A stretch of 64,000 nucleotides of DNA from Carettochelys insculpta (taxonomy: Eukaryota > Chordata > Testudines > Carettochelyidae). A model generated the notes under the pieces. The model ran no database searches, was not told the origin of the DNA, and worked only from the letters and a program-made list of their open reading frames with translations. Made by a program: the position numbers and the translations under genes. Location: positions 45,626,001 to 45,690,000 of the forward strand of contig NC_134147.1 in NCBI RefSeq assembly GCF_033958435.1, given 5' to 3'. Positions 1 through 13,436 of the stretch are shown piece by piece (within the stretch, counting starts at the first letter, position 1; the number at the start of each line of letters is the position of its first letter).

Positions 1-332
1 GAGTAAGTGGGTGGGGACCGGGTTCCCCTCCAGACTGCCCCCTGCCCCAACAAGGGTAACATGGTGCATACGGTGGGGCCAGTGGATTAAACAGAGGACC
101 TGGGGCCCAGGAATGAGACTGACTCCACCACACTACGTTGGTGTAGCTATCTCTCAGAGCCCCGAGTGGATACACAGTGAATGCCAACACAGCTATACCT
201 TCCCCAAGCAGCATGAACTAAATCAACAGCAAAAGTCCTCTGTTGGCATAATTGCGTCTACACTGGTTGTGGGGAGGGAACTCTTCTCCAGCATAGCTAT
301 GCTGGCAAAACTTTGCAGTGTAAACGGAGGGG

Positions 333-394
333 CTTGATTCAGAGTCCTTGCCCAAATTCTACTGATCTCCATGGGCTCTGAATCAGGCCTGAGG
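333..394. repeat. Short fold-back element
   Basis: The two ends are inverted copies: GCTTGATTCAGAG at the left and CTCTGAATCAGGCC at the right, about 62 bp overall. It belongs to a class of short palindromic, ancient elements that recurs in this window. Confidence 0.4.
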
Positions 395-596
395 TGCTGT
401 TAGTTTGTTTTCCAGTGCCTGTACATGAGATATGTGACCCTCTCAGTTTAGTGACACCTGTAGAGCTAATTAATGTCCACTTTCCCATCTTCCATATTAT
501 TAATAAATATGTTAAATTAAAAAGTGCCTAGCAACAAGCCTCGCCGAGCCCCAGCAGAGCTTTTCTATGCACTTGAAAATTGCCATTTAGTGTATA

Positions 597-910
597 CTCT
601 TTCATATCTGGCATTCCATCATCCAGAATTCTCAACTAATTGGCATTTTAACTGTAATAAATTTTGGTTACATTTTCTATAATTGCGGTACAGTGAAAGT
701 AAATGCAAATAAATACAGCAGCTACAGTATAGATTTACAGTGTACAATACTACTGTTGGTAAGCGGAGTACTTTGCATACATTTCTGTTTGTTTCTTAAC
801 ACTAAAGAAAAACAAGATTAAATATGTATTGCTAGGTGCATCTCTCTGTCATCCAGAACTTTGAAGATCCAGCAACTTCCAGGTCCCGGTGCTGCTGGAT
901 ATGAAAGTTT
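597..910. mobile_element. MITE, mariner/pogo-like, about 314 bp
   Basis: Terminal inverted repeats can be read: CTTTCATATCTGGCA at the left end and the reverse complement of TGCTGGATATGAAAG at the right end. Internal phrases such as GGTCCCGGTGCTGCTGGAT are shared in style with the element at 3358 and 18557. There is no transposase ORF, so it is non-autonomous. The pogo/Tigger assignment rests on the look of the ends and is an inference. Confidence 0.6.
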
Positions 911-2826
911 TCTGCATCATTATCCCTTACTTATGGCCCTTCAGCCATGTTTCACTTCTCTAAAATGCATCTGCTGCACTGCTTTTTATCTGTGGAACTT
1001 TTAAGAGAGACGGGAAAGCTCTTGGGGAGGGCAGGAGAGGAAGAGGGTTGAATAAACAGAAAATAGAAGTAGAAATAGTTGGTGAATTAAGCAACCGCAG
1101 GAAAAAGCAAAATAAACTCTTCTTTGAGGGAGCCCCCTAAAATCTTTAAATCCAGCTGGCTGAGGTTCAGTCTTGTCACGTTTAATCAAGGTGTTGTTTT
1201 TTAAAAATGAAATTAATCTCCACCTTGCAAAGATCTGCACAGCACACATCTGGTTTGAAGAGTCAACTCAAGCACCCATGGAAAGGTCTACAACTGGATA
1301 TTCCTTTATTGAGCCTGGTGTTCAACCAAATTGTTATGTAAGGAGGGATACTGTAATTAATATTGCAGACTAGCATAGGTAAGCAAATCCTGAGAGGAAG
1401 AATGCTTCAGGAGATAAGTACAGGGCCTATTCTTTACATGAGCAAAGATTCCAGGGCATGTGCAGCTGGGAAAGCCTGTACTCGAAGATCTGTCGTTAGG
1501 GGGCACAGAAAGGGATGGTGGGGTTTTCATAGTACCTATATGCTTTCTGCATAGAAAAGCATAGAAAAGAACCTCCATGGGGGTTCCGGCAAGAAAATGC
1601 AGAGGGGTCAGCAAGAGTCAGGGAAGTGTCATTGCTGGATTCTCCACTCTGCTGAGGTCTCCTGGAAGAATTGGCATAAGATACAGCAGACAGCAGCACC
1701 CAGGCACCATGTATGGGAACGCATGTCAAGAGGAAGCAGAAGATACTTTTCTTCGGGAGAGATATATGAGAAAGAAAATTTGTCTTTCTGGAGGAGTCTG
1801 GAGAAAGCTCTGTAAGTGCAAACCTATGCATTGTTGGAGGTTTACTGAGCTCTGAGGTCACTGCAATGAGCGGAGGATAGCATGGGCTCGTGAGGTCCTC
1901 AGATCTGGAAACGGGAACTGAATTGAAATCCATGTCTGCTGCTGCTGTTTGCCAGTGGTTTCCTGGGGTGATGCTTACATACGTTACAGGGGAGCCAGGA
2001 AGATTATTCGGTGGATGTTCATGTGTCACTTAGAAAATATAAAGCACTGCAGAAGGGCTAAGTAGGAGTATTTCTCTTATTATTTTAGTTGTGAACTGGT
2101 TGCAGAATGGTACCCTATAGGGTTATCTGTTGAGTGTATAACCATGAGACATTCTACTGCCAATCCATTGTAGAGGTTGTTCATAAACAGGACTAGGACT
2201 GTAATGGTGTGAAACTAGTAACTTATTCATCTTTTGCGAATGGGATTTTCCCTCTTTGTAGCAAGGAGGCTTTGTCAGACACCGTTGCACTTAGCGCAGG
2301 GATGTGAATACTCAAGAAAGCTATTCAGAACATGGTCTGGACAGTCAGCGTCAGCACTCATGCTCTCATTAGAAACAACATTTTCCTGATAGAGTTTTCT
2401 TTTCCTCTGGGAATTTTTTCTCTGTGTTGGTGACAGGATTTTATTTAGAAGATTTGGTGCCAGGGCGTGTGGGGCTGTTAACCAGATGTGAGCTGTAAAT
2501 GCACACAGACCAGTTTCGTGAAATGACTTTGTCTTGAGCTGTTTACTTCTCCCTTTCCTACATTAAAATATCATAACATTAAACATGAAGCAGAGCAATT
2601 AAAGAGCAGTGACATTTAAACAGTATTAAATAATAGCATCATCATTATTCTTTTAAATATATCATCAGTTGATGCAAACAACATTGCTATAAATTAGAAC
2701 TCAGATGAAAAAATTCTTCAGCAAAATGCAGTCAAGAAATATACCTGAGAATACTGTCGTTCAACCCTTTGGATATAGCTGTTGCTGGTTTTAGGGTCGT
2801 CAGAGAAAGCATCTATAGCCCTGCTT

Positions 2827-2839
2827 TGCCATCTAGTGG
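2827..2839 (-). promoter_or_regulatory. Candidate CTCF binding motif
   Basis: The minus strand reads CCACTAGATGGCA, which fits every position of the CTCF core consensus CCASYAGRKGGCR. This is a sequence match only. Occupancy is not shown, and the motif could lie in a degenerate repeat. Confidence 0.4.
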
Positions 2840-3357
2840 CTTAAAGCTGTTAGGTAATTGAATTTATCCAAAATCCTCTTCACAAACCTTTGCTGCACTG
2901 TGTTCAGTGAACAGTTAAGCTGAACATAATTTCTATAATAAGACACTGCTGTGTCTTTATGATTAAGGTCACTGTTTTCTTCAAACTCATAGACAGTTGT
3001 CCATGATAAAATATACAACTAATGGTACAGAGCCAAGACATAGGTAAAGATAAATGTAGCACCATTAAGTACACAAGGTCAAAGCTGCTATTGTCCAGAA
3101 AGCCATGACAGATGTTAGGCTCCCACCACAATAATGGCAGGTCTTTGTGGCTTTATTATAGTCTCCATAAAGGTTAGCCTGTGTTTTCGGCATCACATAC
3201 TTTTATTATGCTAGATTCCTATTTCAAGTGACATTAGCTGAGATTATATCAGTGATTCCGCATGTTTTCCCCATGATTCAGACCTGTAGGAATCACTCTC
3301 GATGGTCTGCACAGACCTAGGGGTTATGGGCCAGTCCATCCGTTGTCAGGACAGTCG

Positions 3358-3689
3358 TACTTGTTGAATCTCTCTAGTCCAGCACTCTTTTGAATGTAAA
3401 TATTTGTCATCCAGCATGATTTTAGTTACCTGGACGACCACTTATCATAGACGTGGCCAAGTTTCCCATAGCTCCATAACGTTTGTTTACAGCTGCCAGT
3501 CCTGGCTCTCCATGTTTTGTGCTGTTATTTCACTCTAATTTACTCATATATGTCTTCTAACAGCCCAGAATGCAGTGGCAGTGTTGGTAATACTGATAGA
3601 CAATATTGACCTCCTGTGGACCGGCAACTTCTCTCATTCAGCACTGGTCAGGTCCCAAAAGTGCTGGATAAGAGAGGTTCAACCTGTAG
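3358..3689 (-). mobile_element. MITE, pogo/Tigger-like, minus-oriented copy
   Basis: The left end reads TTGTTGAATCTCTCTAGTCC and the right end AAGAGAGGTTCAACCTGTAG, forming terminal inverted repeats. The interior is a diverged reverse complement of the element at 18557-18887 (shared phrases: cagcactggtcaggtccc, ggccaagtttccc, gaccacttatcat). It has no coding capacity. Confidence 0.75.
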
Positions 3690-4242
3690 TTCATAGATGC
3701 TTGCATGTTCCTGTCCAGATTTACCAAAACATCAACTAATTTTTTTTAAAAATTGCATAATCATCTGCAATGCGGTACATTGATCACAGTCAAAACTTGA
3801 AAGAAGATGGCTCATACCCTGTCCTTGAGGAGCAGAATTATCGGCTTTCTTTGTTCTCAGCCAAATTGCTGCATAGCTCAGCCATGAACACACCCAGATT
3901 CAGCTGGAGGGAAGGACACTATTCCAAGGTGCTGAGAGTCCAATTAAAAGTCCATCAAAGTCATTCTACTGACTTCAGCTGGCTTTGCATCAGGCCTTGT
4001 CAATCAGTTATTTGTACAGCAGGAGTGCTCGGAGGCCCCAGCCCATATTGGATGTTCTGGAGATGAGCAGAAGTGTTTCACCAGGGTTCACAGTTGGACT
4101 CGTGTGCGATGGAGTTAGTATGATTTTGTGCAACCCTGAGAGGGAAAGAGACAAAAGTGAACAAATGTAATTGTCAATCTCCATCTGTTCATTTTGATCT
4201 TATTTAGAAAATGAGCAAAGGCAGGAAGCTTTACCTGTTATG

Positions 4243-4655
4243 GAATAAATAACAAGCAGTCCTGTGGCACCTTAGAGACTAACACATTTATTAGGTCATG
4301 AGCATTGGTGGGTAAAACCCACTTCTTCAGATGAATGGAATAGAAAAACAGAATACAGGATTTACATAGTGTGTTGAGGGTGGTAAGGGGGAAGAAAAGA
4401 AAAAGTTATCTGTCAGTGGTAAGACCAGTTAATGAAGCAAATGAAATAGGCTATGTCCCATTCCTGTGAGTATTAAAGGGGGAAAATGCCCATGTTATCA
4501 TAAGATAGTTAAGATCGCTGTTCAGACCTAGGTTAAAAGTTTCAAATTTGTAAGTGAAAGCTCATAGCATAATAAACTTGTTAGTCTCTAAAATGCCACA
4601 GGACTGCTGGTTATTTGTGAAGCTACCGACTGACACACCTCTCTGAGACTGTGAT
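4243..4655. mobile_element. TGTGGCACC-family interspersed repeat, long form
   Basis: It begins in an A-rich lead (AATAAATAACAAGCAG) followed by TCCTGTGGCACCTTAGAGAC, and returns near the right end as the inverted copy TTAGTCTCTAAAATGCCACA. Imperfect direct repeats flank it: CTGTTATGGA at about 4236 and CTGTGATAGGA at about 4649. The same core recurs at 15655, 29700 and 31452. The family is abundant in turtles. I could not settle its class (SINE-like or other), though flanks of about 10 bp favour retroposition. Confidence 0.7.
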
Positions 4656-7600
4656 AGGACGATTCTCTGAGAAGGCAAGTGGTCCTTGGAAAGAAGCTGT
4701 GCTGAAAAGGATTGGAGACTGCAAGTGCTTCTTATAGGGGAAGGAAGGAATCTGGTTGTAACACCCGATTTTTATTTTGCAGTCAGGAAACACAGGGTTT
4801 TCACCCACTCAAAGAGAGAGGTTCCAGGTGTTAGTTTTGGTTTTAGTTTCAAACCTCATGCCATGTTAGTGGGTAAACACAAGTTTTCTCACTCTGTCCC
4901 ATGGAAGAACCAGGCTTCCTTTTGTTCCCCTTTGGCCTTCTTTGGTCCCTGCCAATCATCTGAATTCCACTTCAGGAAAGCAATCTTTCAGAATGTTGTA
5001 CAAGCAACACAAGAGCTGCAGGGTGTACGAGCCATTCAGTTGGAGATTCATGGCTGAGGTCCTGATCCTTTCGACAGACCCTGCAGCCCTTTGACATGCA
5101 GAATGAGAATGTGTCTCAGAGCATCTAACCAGAAGGAGAGCTATGTCTTGAAGTTATGCCAAGGAGGTCACAAGGGCTATGAAAAAGGCTTTATGATGCC
5201 TTGTCTTTTTTGAGTTAGAAGTGGAGGGTCAGCACTGCCCAGAATAGGGAATGACACTTGTGTTTTTATGCTTGTTTATCTATACAGCAGTGTCTTTCAG
5301 TTTAAATCTTTTGACTTTTTTAAAAATAACAAAGTCTTCTTTTAATTGAGATGATGTGCTACCCACAAAGGTGTGCTTGTTAAAATAATGGTGATCTTTT
5401 CAAATCACTTCCAGAGGCATAGGCTAGTCCTACAAAAACAGAGCCCCTCTCCTGTCTGTGTATGCGTGTCTGTGAAAAAGTGTCAAAACTGCTCTATTTT
5501 TATATCAGGATTCATTCCACATGACTTGTGGTCTGTGTGAAATGAATTCCATTGTGGTTCACTGGAGGAAGTCTCTCTAGTCAGTGTGTAAAGTGGCCCA
5601 GATCCAGTCTGTTTTCTAGCAGACTCATGTTACGTCTTTTTAAAGAAGAATTAGCCTTACTGGCTTAATGTTTTTCTGTAACCCCAGAGACATAAAATGC
5701 AAATCCATCCAAAGTCCGTGAGTGCTGACAAACAATATTTTCCAGAAATCTGGAAACACATGATTTACCTATCCTTCAGAGACCTGACCGTTTTTTTGGT
5801 TTTTTTTTCAATCCAACTCCATGCATCTTGACCTCCTGCTATGGGACAGCCATTGCATATGTATTCATAGGGCCACAGTGCCCTCTTTGATGCATAATCT
5901 ATTCATTAATATTCTCAAGTGAAGCAGCTATGCAAAGAAAAACAAGACATGTTCAGTCACAGCTACTAGAGGCTGTAAAATTTTGCATTTAGTGAATATT
6001 TTATAACTTAGATGATCCATGGAAATTTACAAGCATTTTCTATAGTGAAATTATCATTTGCCTCTTAAAGTAATTAAATTAAGGACCACAGTGCCCTTAA
6101 TTTTTGTGATGATGGGCATGCCAAGTAAAACGGTGTTCACTCTGGCATAATGAGCTCCTGCTGCATATACTGCTGACAGGCAGCTTGATGAATGTCGAGA
6201 AAGTGATCTCTGTGATCAAAAGCACATAGGTAGTCTGACAACACACTTTTTTGTGCTTAGTAATAGTTATGAGTAAACATTTTGAAGTACACAGAAGACA
6301 TAAAACACTAGAAACCATTAGGTTCAAGTCTTACATAGGGAGACAAGGAGTGAATTGAAGCAAAGCACCCTTTCCTGGGCCGAATGTTCATGGGACCTGG
6401 ATTGAGATTATGGTGCTTGCCCGAACAATGAACAAGAATGACGTGGAGTTTACCCAAGATCCATACAAGATTGCAGCTCAGAAGGTACTGGAGCATGTGC
6501 TTACTTCAAGTTTGTAAACAGGCACATTGAAATCAATGGGATTAACCAAAGGCTCAAGGCCCTTAATGAATCAGGATCAATATGCAAAACTTATTTCCTA
6601 TTTTTCCCTCAGTAAATTCTTTACACACACTGAGATGCACACAACATGCTTACAGACATGAACTCGCACAAAGGTATTTGTTGAGGTATTTTCCCTACAT
6701 AAATAGAGACAATTAATTGTAAATATGCAGGGAGTACTGAGATCCCACTGTGTCAGATAAATACCTAGACAAATGGATTTGAGGGGGCTGTGGGATTAGG
6801 GTCATTCCCCCCCCACCCCACCCCGCCAACTCAAGCATGGAATTTGCAGCATGAAGGTATTCGGCCTGACAGTGGAGAAGCAGGCCCTTCTCTGGTAGAA
6901 TCCTCAACTTCATTAGGAGAAGCAAGGAATGCCTATTGGGTTGCATCAATGTCTCAAGTGAAATGCTTTTGTACTGTAAAGCCGACCAAAGTATGATGAT
7001 ATAATGGCTTGTGTGATATTCTAGCCAATGGTGAAGTTGCACAGCAGAGTTTAACTCTTAGTTTTGTTAAAGGAACATTTTACCTATTTGATTTTACCTC
7101 CCTGAAGGGAGTGATTTCGTAAAGTAATAATCATTTTACTACTTTTTTTTAATCAGAAGCAAAACTAATTTGTCAGTAGCCCGCACCACTCAATCCTGGT
7201 AAAACAACAAAGTCCAATGATGTTTTCAAAGGCAGATAATTTCATAGTTAAAATGGTTCCACCATGATAGTGCAAAGCCTGAATGCTTTGCATCAGAAAA
7301 TGCACCAGCTTTCCACCCTGAAATGGCCATTTTGAGTTAGCAGAGAGGGAGTTACAGGCGATCAGAATACTAACTTTTGCAGAACATCAAAGAGGAGTAT
7401 ATTATACCATTAAAGGCCTGCTAGAATTTGCTTCAGCCATAGACATGTACAAGGAAGAATTTCACAATGGCTGAATCTTTCCACTCACAGTTTATGTTCT
7501 TTTTCAATGCAATGTGAATATCCATTTAAAAGTGATTCTGTGTACTTGGGAGGATGACAGGAAATAATGGACCAGCCAGCTGGAATGGCAGATGCACAGA

Positions 7601-7764
7601 ATATTATACATTCACAGTGCAATGTCCTGGTCTTGTAGTAAACTCGAGGGACTGGCTGTTAAACAGACTCAGACTTAAGTTAAAGTTGATGAATGAGGCT
7701 GAGCAGGTGGGTCAGTAAACTCATGCCAATTTGATCAGTGTACTGCCCTTCCTCAATGTATTTT

Positions 7765-7895
7765 TATTTTGCTTGTGAGCTTTTTTAGGACAGAGACTCT
7801 CTCACTGTGTTCATACCATACCTGGCACAATGAAGTCCCAATTTTGGTTGGTTTCTAACTGCTACTGTAATGCAAGTAACATAACATAACACAAC
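7765..7895 (+). repeat. Ancient MIR/CORE-like amniote repeat
   Basis: The order of phrases is characteristic: TGTGAGCTTTTTTAGGACAG, then ACCATACCTGGCACAATGA, AGTCCCAATTTTGGTTGG and CTACTGTAATGCAAGTAA. It matches a diverged repeat familiar from turtle and crocodilian genomes and related to MIR or L2 3' ends. The assignment comes from memory of the consensus and was not computed. Confidence 0.5.
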
Positions 7896-9084
7896 TACGA
7901 CAATCTACTTTATGGGAGCAGTTTGCCTATCTCAGATTTAAAGTAGATTTGGATATTCTGATTGCGTTTCTTGTCTGTTAACAGACAGGTGAGTTGGGCG
8001 AGGGCAAGAAAAGATACATTCTCTTTTCAAATCTGTTGGACTTGATCACATTTTATTTTATTAATGTCAGTCCCACCTAAACCAAACCCTTTTCGACATG
8101 CTCTGCTGCTAGTCTGTTGACAAGCCTAGCAAGTTACCAAGGGCTGGTTTCTGGTACGGCTATATGATTTGGAGTTATGTTTATTCATTATTTATAGAAA
8201 TCACAAGCTTCAGCATCATGGCTAGATCAAGTTAGAAGATTAATAATGGGAGAAAGCTCACTGTTAAACAGAGATTGTGTAGACTCTGCCACATACAGAA
8301 GCATCAGAATGAAAGCACTGAGTGGGTTCTTGTTAGTATTAGTGTTTGTTCTCTATTATGGGTTTCAGGTGGAAGTGTTTTCTCCACAGGAGCTCACAAC
8401 CGTGAGGTGAATAGGAATGATGATTAAGTCAGGCTGGGCCATAGGCCGCTGAGGAAATCTTGGGTTAGGTAATGTTAACAGCTGCTCCCAGTGGTGATAG
8501 CTTAAAGCTCCAGAGCAAGAGACCTGGACGGACAGCACATCCTGACATCCTACTTCAGCATGTTGTGCCTGCCGATTTCGTGGGATGGGACTCAGAGATG
8601 CAACAGGTGTGCCCCCTACTCTAACAAACAGAAGTCACTCATGGAGTGAATGGAAGGATAGGGGGCATTGGGATAAGGGGGTGCCCCAGTGTGATATAAG
8701 GGTGTAATGAAAGCACATTCTAGGGATTGGTTGGAGACCTTGCATTGGCCCACACATTACAGAGGATTCCTGGTACCAGTCCAGACCAAGGACACACCAT
8801 TCGCATTCCTCAGTTTACTAATCCCAGCATCCACATTGTTTACTAACCAGTGTTTGCTTTATTTAGTGATTTAGTCATGTCACAAAGGTCTGAGCCCTTG
8901 AGGCAAAATCAGTTCTGTTTTGTATCTCCAAGGACTGGGTCTTTTTATCTCAAACTATGAAAAATGGCAGTGGTCGGCCATCGGTGGGAAGGCAGGATTT
9001 GCTTTTCCGGTAAACAGTAATAAATCGTGTGATTGATTGGGATTGTGGTGAAGCCTGCAGGGCATAATTTGGCACCAGGACCCC

Positions 9085-9175
9085 ACTGTGGTAGGCTCTT
9101 TACACACACAGAGCAAAAAAGACAGTCCCTGCCCCCAAGCACTTGCAGTGTAAGTAGAAGATCAAACACAGCAGG
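9085..9175 (+). repeat. Ancient MIR-like fragment
   Basis: The phrase AAGACAGTCCCTGCCCCCAA, followed by GCACTTGCAGTGTAAGTAGA, resembles the widespread amniote repeat segment that reads roughly 'agacagtccctgccc ... agcttacaatctaa'. It is short and diverged. Confidence 0.35.
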
Positions 9176-12100
9176 CAGAGACCACAGACATTTAGAAGAG
9201 AGCAAGGTACAGTAAAAGCATGTTAATAACAACCTATTGGAGCCCTTTCTCTATGTTGCTCCTCAGCAGCTGTTGCTGTTATGGGGAGTGTTGTCTGACT
9301 AAAGATTTTTGAAGAGTTAGGGGTGTTTCAGAAGGTGGGGGACAGCCAGGCTGGCGAGTGGGTTGGGAAGGAGGAACCCCGGGTTCAGGGCAGGAGAATC
9401 CTGAGTTTGGCTGGGACACATCAGTCAGCAAAATGGCTGAATGAGCCTGGCTTCTGGGGACAGACTGAGGCAGCATGGTGCTCCACACTGGTGAGGGGTG
9501 GCTGGCTGGGGAGGGCACCAGGTGCAGCCTGCAGTGGAGGGAGGAGGTGGCTCTTAGCATGGACAGCAGAGATGGGAGGAGGAAGAGGACAGGTCAGTGT
9601 CCTGGGAAAGGGTCCTACCGCGACTACCCCCCCGCATGCTAAATCACACCCATGTTCTACTGTAACCAAGATAGAGGGGGCAGACCAGTGTCCTGGGGGA
9701 GGAGCATTACTCCCCAATGCAGAATGGCAGCCGTGCTGCCCTGCTAGCTGCAAGCCAGACGCTGAGGAAGGGAGGGGAAAACCTTCCAGTTGTGCCTCTG
9801 CTGCTTCTCTGTCCCCTGCCCCTCCCCTCGCTAGACGCACTCTCTAAACAGGTCTGTCAGGCAGAGCGAATGGCCGGGGCTGTGTGTCCTGGACCTGAAC
9901 TGAAGGGCCAGAGTTGGGAAGGGAGCTGAACGATAAAATCGGGGGGAGGGTCACTCTCCCTAAATGCCCCCCCCCATCCCCAACTCTTGGATGTGATATC
10001 ACAGTGCCAAAATGTTGCTGTGATGCGGCGGCTGTGGGGCTGTTACCGAGTGGCCGATTCACGGGAGGGAAAGAGTTTCCAGAGGAAATGTTGCTCAGAA
10101 GCAGGTGATGCTCTTACAAGGTATCACCACAAACCGTCCTCTACTGTATTGCACTTACTGACATACAAGAAGTTCCAGTTTTGCTCAGGCACGAGGAAGA
10201 AGTGTGTAACAGCCGAACACCTGCTTGATTAGAGACCACCAGTGTATTGCTGGCCAGACAGCTCATAATGTCTGTCTGAGCAGCCTAATATTGTTGCTGA
10301 GTAATGGCAGCAACCCCCATTCTGAGCATGGGATCTGTTATCACACCCAACACTGTCTGCAATATTACAGTATTGGGCCCCGGTGAGCACTCGTTGTTCT
10401 GTGTGTGCAGAGTGCAGAGTAAAAGGCCAGTGGTAGCAAAGAACTGCCAGTCCTTCCCTGCCTTGCAGCTGCTGCCCTGGGATCCATTTCATTTAAAGTC
10501 CATAAGTGTGAAGCTTTTGGCCACTTTGTGAATAATAATACCCAGCTCTCCTCTTGGCTCCATGCATGCAGTTCCTGGAGCTGTCAGCCATGTGTGTACT
10601 GACCGTTCATGTGACCTTCTTATACAGTGATTTGGCTGCCTTGGGATGCTAGCAGCACTTACTTGTGTGTCTTTCCTGTCAAAGTTTCCCTAAGGGCCTG
10701 TATTTTCCAAAACTGATGCCTAACATGCATACCACATTGTTGGTCTATCATTGATAAAATCTTCTGCCCATTGCCTGCAAAAGTAGAGGCAACTAATTCT
10801 CATTTAATGCCCAAAGATGTGGGCAGATATTCAGATTAGTTGAGCACTCCATAACTCCCATGCAGATCTATGGGACGGAGTTGATTCAGGTGCCTTAAGT
10901 CTACACACCCAGCTTTCAAAGTGTTGGCTGTGGGCGGGTGGGTTGGTTTTCACCTGTGTGGCAAATGCATGTTTCTGACAGGACAGCAGTTTGCTCTGGA
11001 TGCGTTAATGCATAACCATGTGCTATGTCAATGAACCTTGTGCCATGGGAACAGGATCTCAACTGATTGACTGTGAGGGATGTGTAGTGTTTAAAATGGG
11101 CTCAGATCATGGAATTCAAAAGACGGAACAGTTTTAGCCGTAGCTCATTCCGCTATTGATAACTTTTCCGGATAGCCACAGACTCAACCTTCTTTCTGTC
11201 TCTGGAAAGACTCCACTACCTTGCTGGCGGTCTGAGCTAATGTTCTGAACCATAATCTAATATCCAGTGCACATGAACTGTGTCCTGAGACTGAATGGAA
11301 GCCATATTTCAGTTACATGAGTTATGCCCTTATGCCAAACATCCCTATGGCAACTAATGATATATCATACCTGCTTCAACTTGCACTAAATCCAGTTTCA
11401 AAGTGCTTTTATTTTATTGCCCTGGCTGTTTTCTTGGCCTTACTGAGCATGAATGTATATGTACCCCAGTGTTGTCAAAGGTTTGCTATGTATGTTTATT
11501 GATATTTAGAAAGGTTTAGTCCTTTTGAGGCTAATGGTGGTGTTCTCAGGAAAGAAAGCTAATGAAAATTACTGTTTTGTATTTGGTTAGTAACATTTGC
11601 TGATAACATATGGTCTGGGAATGCTTCAGCAAATAAGAGGCTTTTAATAGTAAACAGAGATATGAGTTCTGTAAAGCAGATGCTATGAAAATGTACAGCG
11701 GAAGGCTGCAGGGTTAGGGGGGTCTTAATTTTTTTTTCCAGTTTCCCCCAAAGCATATTCATCCACTGACTTCGTAAGTTTCCCTGTGGGTGACAATGCA
11801 TCATTTCTTTTTGGAGAAAGGGCAAACATAAATAGTGATCTGTGTTTTTAAGATGAAAGCAGAAAATAAGGTCATTTCTTGCTCCTCATGTTTAAATCGT
11901 GTATTGAGTTGCTGACAGATCTTGCACAAGAAAGCTTTAATACTTTGGGATGCTCTTGAAATTATTGTGCTATAGATAATTCATTCCAAACCTCTGCTGC
12001 CAGACACTTGGCAGTTTGATGCATCAGCATAAAAGATTACGTGTACTTACACTTGGAGGTATGGTGCCACATAGCTGGAAAATTTCAGAGCAAAAGCTAC

Positions 12101-12735
12101 CAAGAAAATGACTCACTTAATCAGGGCTGCACTGAAAGTGCAGAACTAAAAAAGCATAGACATAGGAAATGATACTCTGAATGGAGCAAAGCAGAAAGCT
12201 GTACTACTGTGTGCAGGTGACGGGGGATATTTATTATTCTTCCTGGTAACCTTCCAGTGCAGAAAATACTGTTGGATGCTGATGGTGGAGAAATATAAGA
12301 TCTTATAATCAGGTTCTCAGCTAGCGGATATTAGTGTAGCTCCACCGATTTCAGAGCTTTGGTGATTGAAATAAATAAGGAAAGTGTGTTAGTGTTAATG
12401 TAATGCTCAATAAATGAGAGGTTGAATATATTATAATATTTTATCTAAATGAAGCTCTGATTAAACTAGAGCAGAACAACTGAGGGTTTTGAAAGAATGA
12501 CAGGTTGCAGCACTTCCTCCCTTACTGCTGATGTTTCCAAGTGATGTATTATTTATTTTATCGCCTTTGATTTCTGTTGGTGTCCAGGGAGTTCCTGAAT
12601 GTTCTGATTTTTGAAAACTACGTACCTTTGTATGGGTGCCTAGCTATGGACATAGGAGATCAACTCTACAGTCCTGTTATTCAAAAGTCTGAGTCCAGGA
12701 GAGTGTTATGAAGGGTCTTCAGCTGCTTCCTGAAT

Positions 12736-12867
12736 AGGATGATCAGATATTTTAGTGTTACCAGGAATGTCCTGGTATTAGTGGCTTTGTCTGATAGATG
12801 CAGCTATACCACCACTTCCACCAAAAAAAGTGTCCCAATTTTTCACACTTGCCATCTGGTCGCCTTA
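12736..12867 (-). mobile_element. Short MITE with GGTGACCAGAT-type ends
   Basis: The right end, reversed, reads AAGGCGACCAGATGGCAAG and the left end AGGATGATCAGATATTTTA. Internal phrases (ACTTCCACCAAAAAAAGTGT, TTTTTCACACTTGCCATC) correspond in reverse to the element at 18195. The length is about 132 bp with no ORF. It is a non-autonomous DNA element; the superfamily is not resolved. Confidence 0.6.
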
Positions 12868-13334
12868 TCCCTGAATCTTCTGTGCTGCTGTTTCACGGCC
12901 TCCTCCAATTCCCTGTTGAACATCAATTGTTTTTTGTGCTACTGTGGCATTTCCCCTTGCTTCTCCCTGGGCCCTTCTTATGTTCCAGAAGCTCTGTTCT
13001 GTGCTGCCCCGGTGCTTCTGTTTCCTTCTACTACCCCTTCCCTGTGCTGCTCTAAAACACCTCTTTTCTAACGCATTGTTCCTTTGTACTACTCAGAAAC
13101 ATAGCTGAGGTCCTGGACGGACCAAGCCTTTAGATCCAAGTGCTTTGTACCTGGCTGTTCGGTTCAGGTCAGTGCTTCTTTGCGGAGGTCTGTGGTAACC
13201 TATGCAGGTGCTCATTTGAGGAGCATTTTGCTTGGCCAGTCTGAAGGCTTCTCTCTGTGTTTTATGGAGTTACGCTCTACTCCTTAACATCCCCCTAGTT
13301 AGTTCATTCTTGAGTTCCTGAGAGACTTAAACTT

Positions 13335-13436
13335 CTGGGCCTGATTCACGGCCCTGCTGTGAGTGCAGCGGATTAGAGTCAATGATCTCTTGAGGTCACT
13401 TCCAGTTAGAGTAGTCTGTGATCCTATGATTCTGGT
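13335..13436 (+). mobile_element. CR1 LINE 3' end, short fragment
   Basis: The sequence contains GGATTAGAGTCAATGATCTC followed by TTGAGGTCACTTCCAGTTAG and ends GATCCTATGATTCTG. This is the usual CR1 3' terminus ('gatgacctcttgaggtcccttccagccctatgattct'), diverged. The 5' part is missing, as is typical for CR1. Confidence 0.65.

Noticed and set aside
9323..9847. A 174-codon plus-strand ORF with an overlapping 139-codon minus-strand ORF
   Set aside because: Both are long only because the region is GC-rich and poor in stops. Composition is low-complexity, with no domain, splice context or start context.
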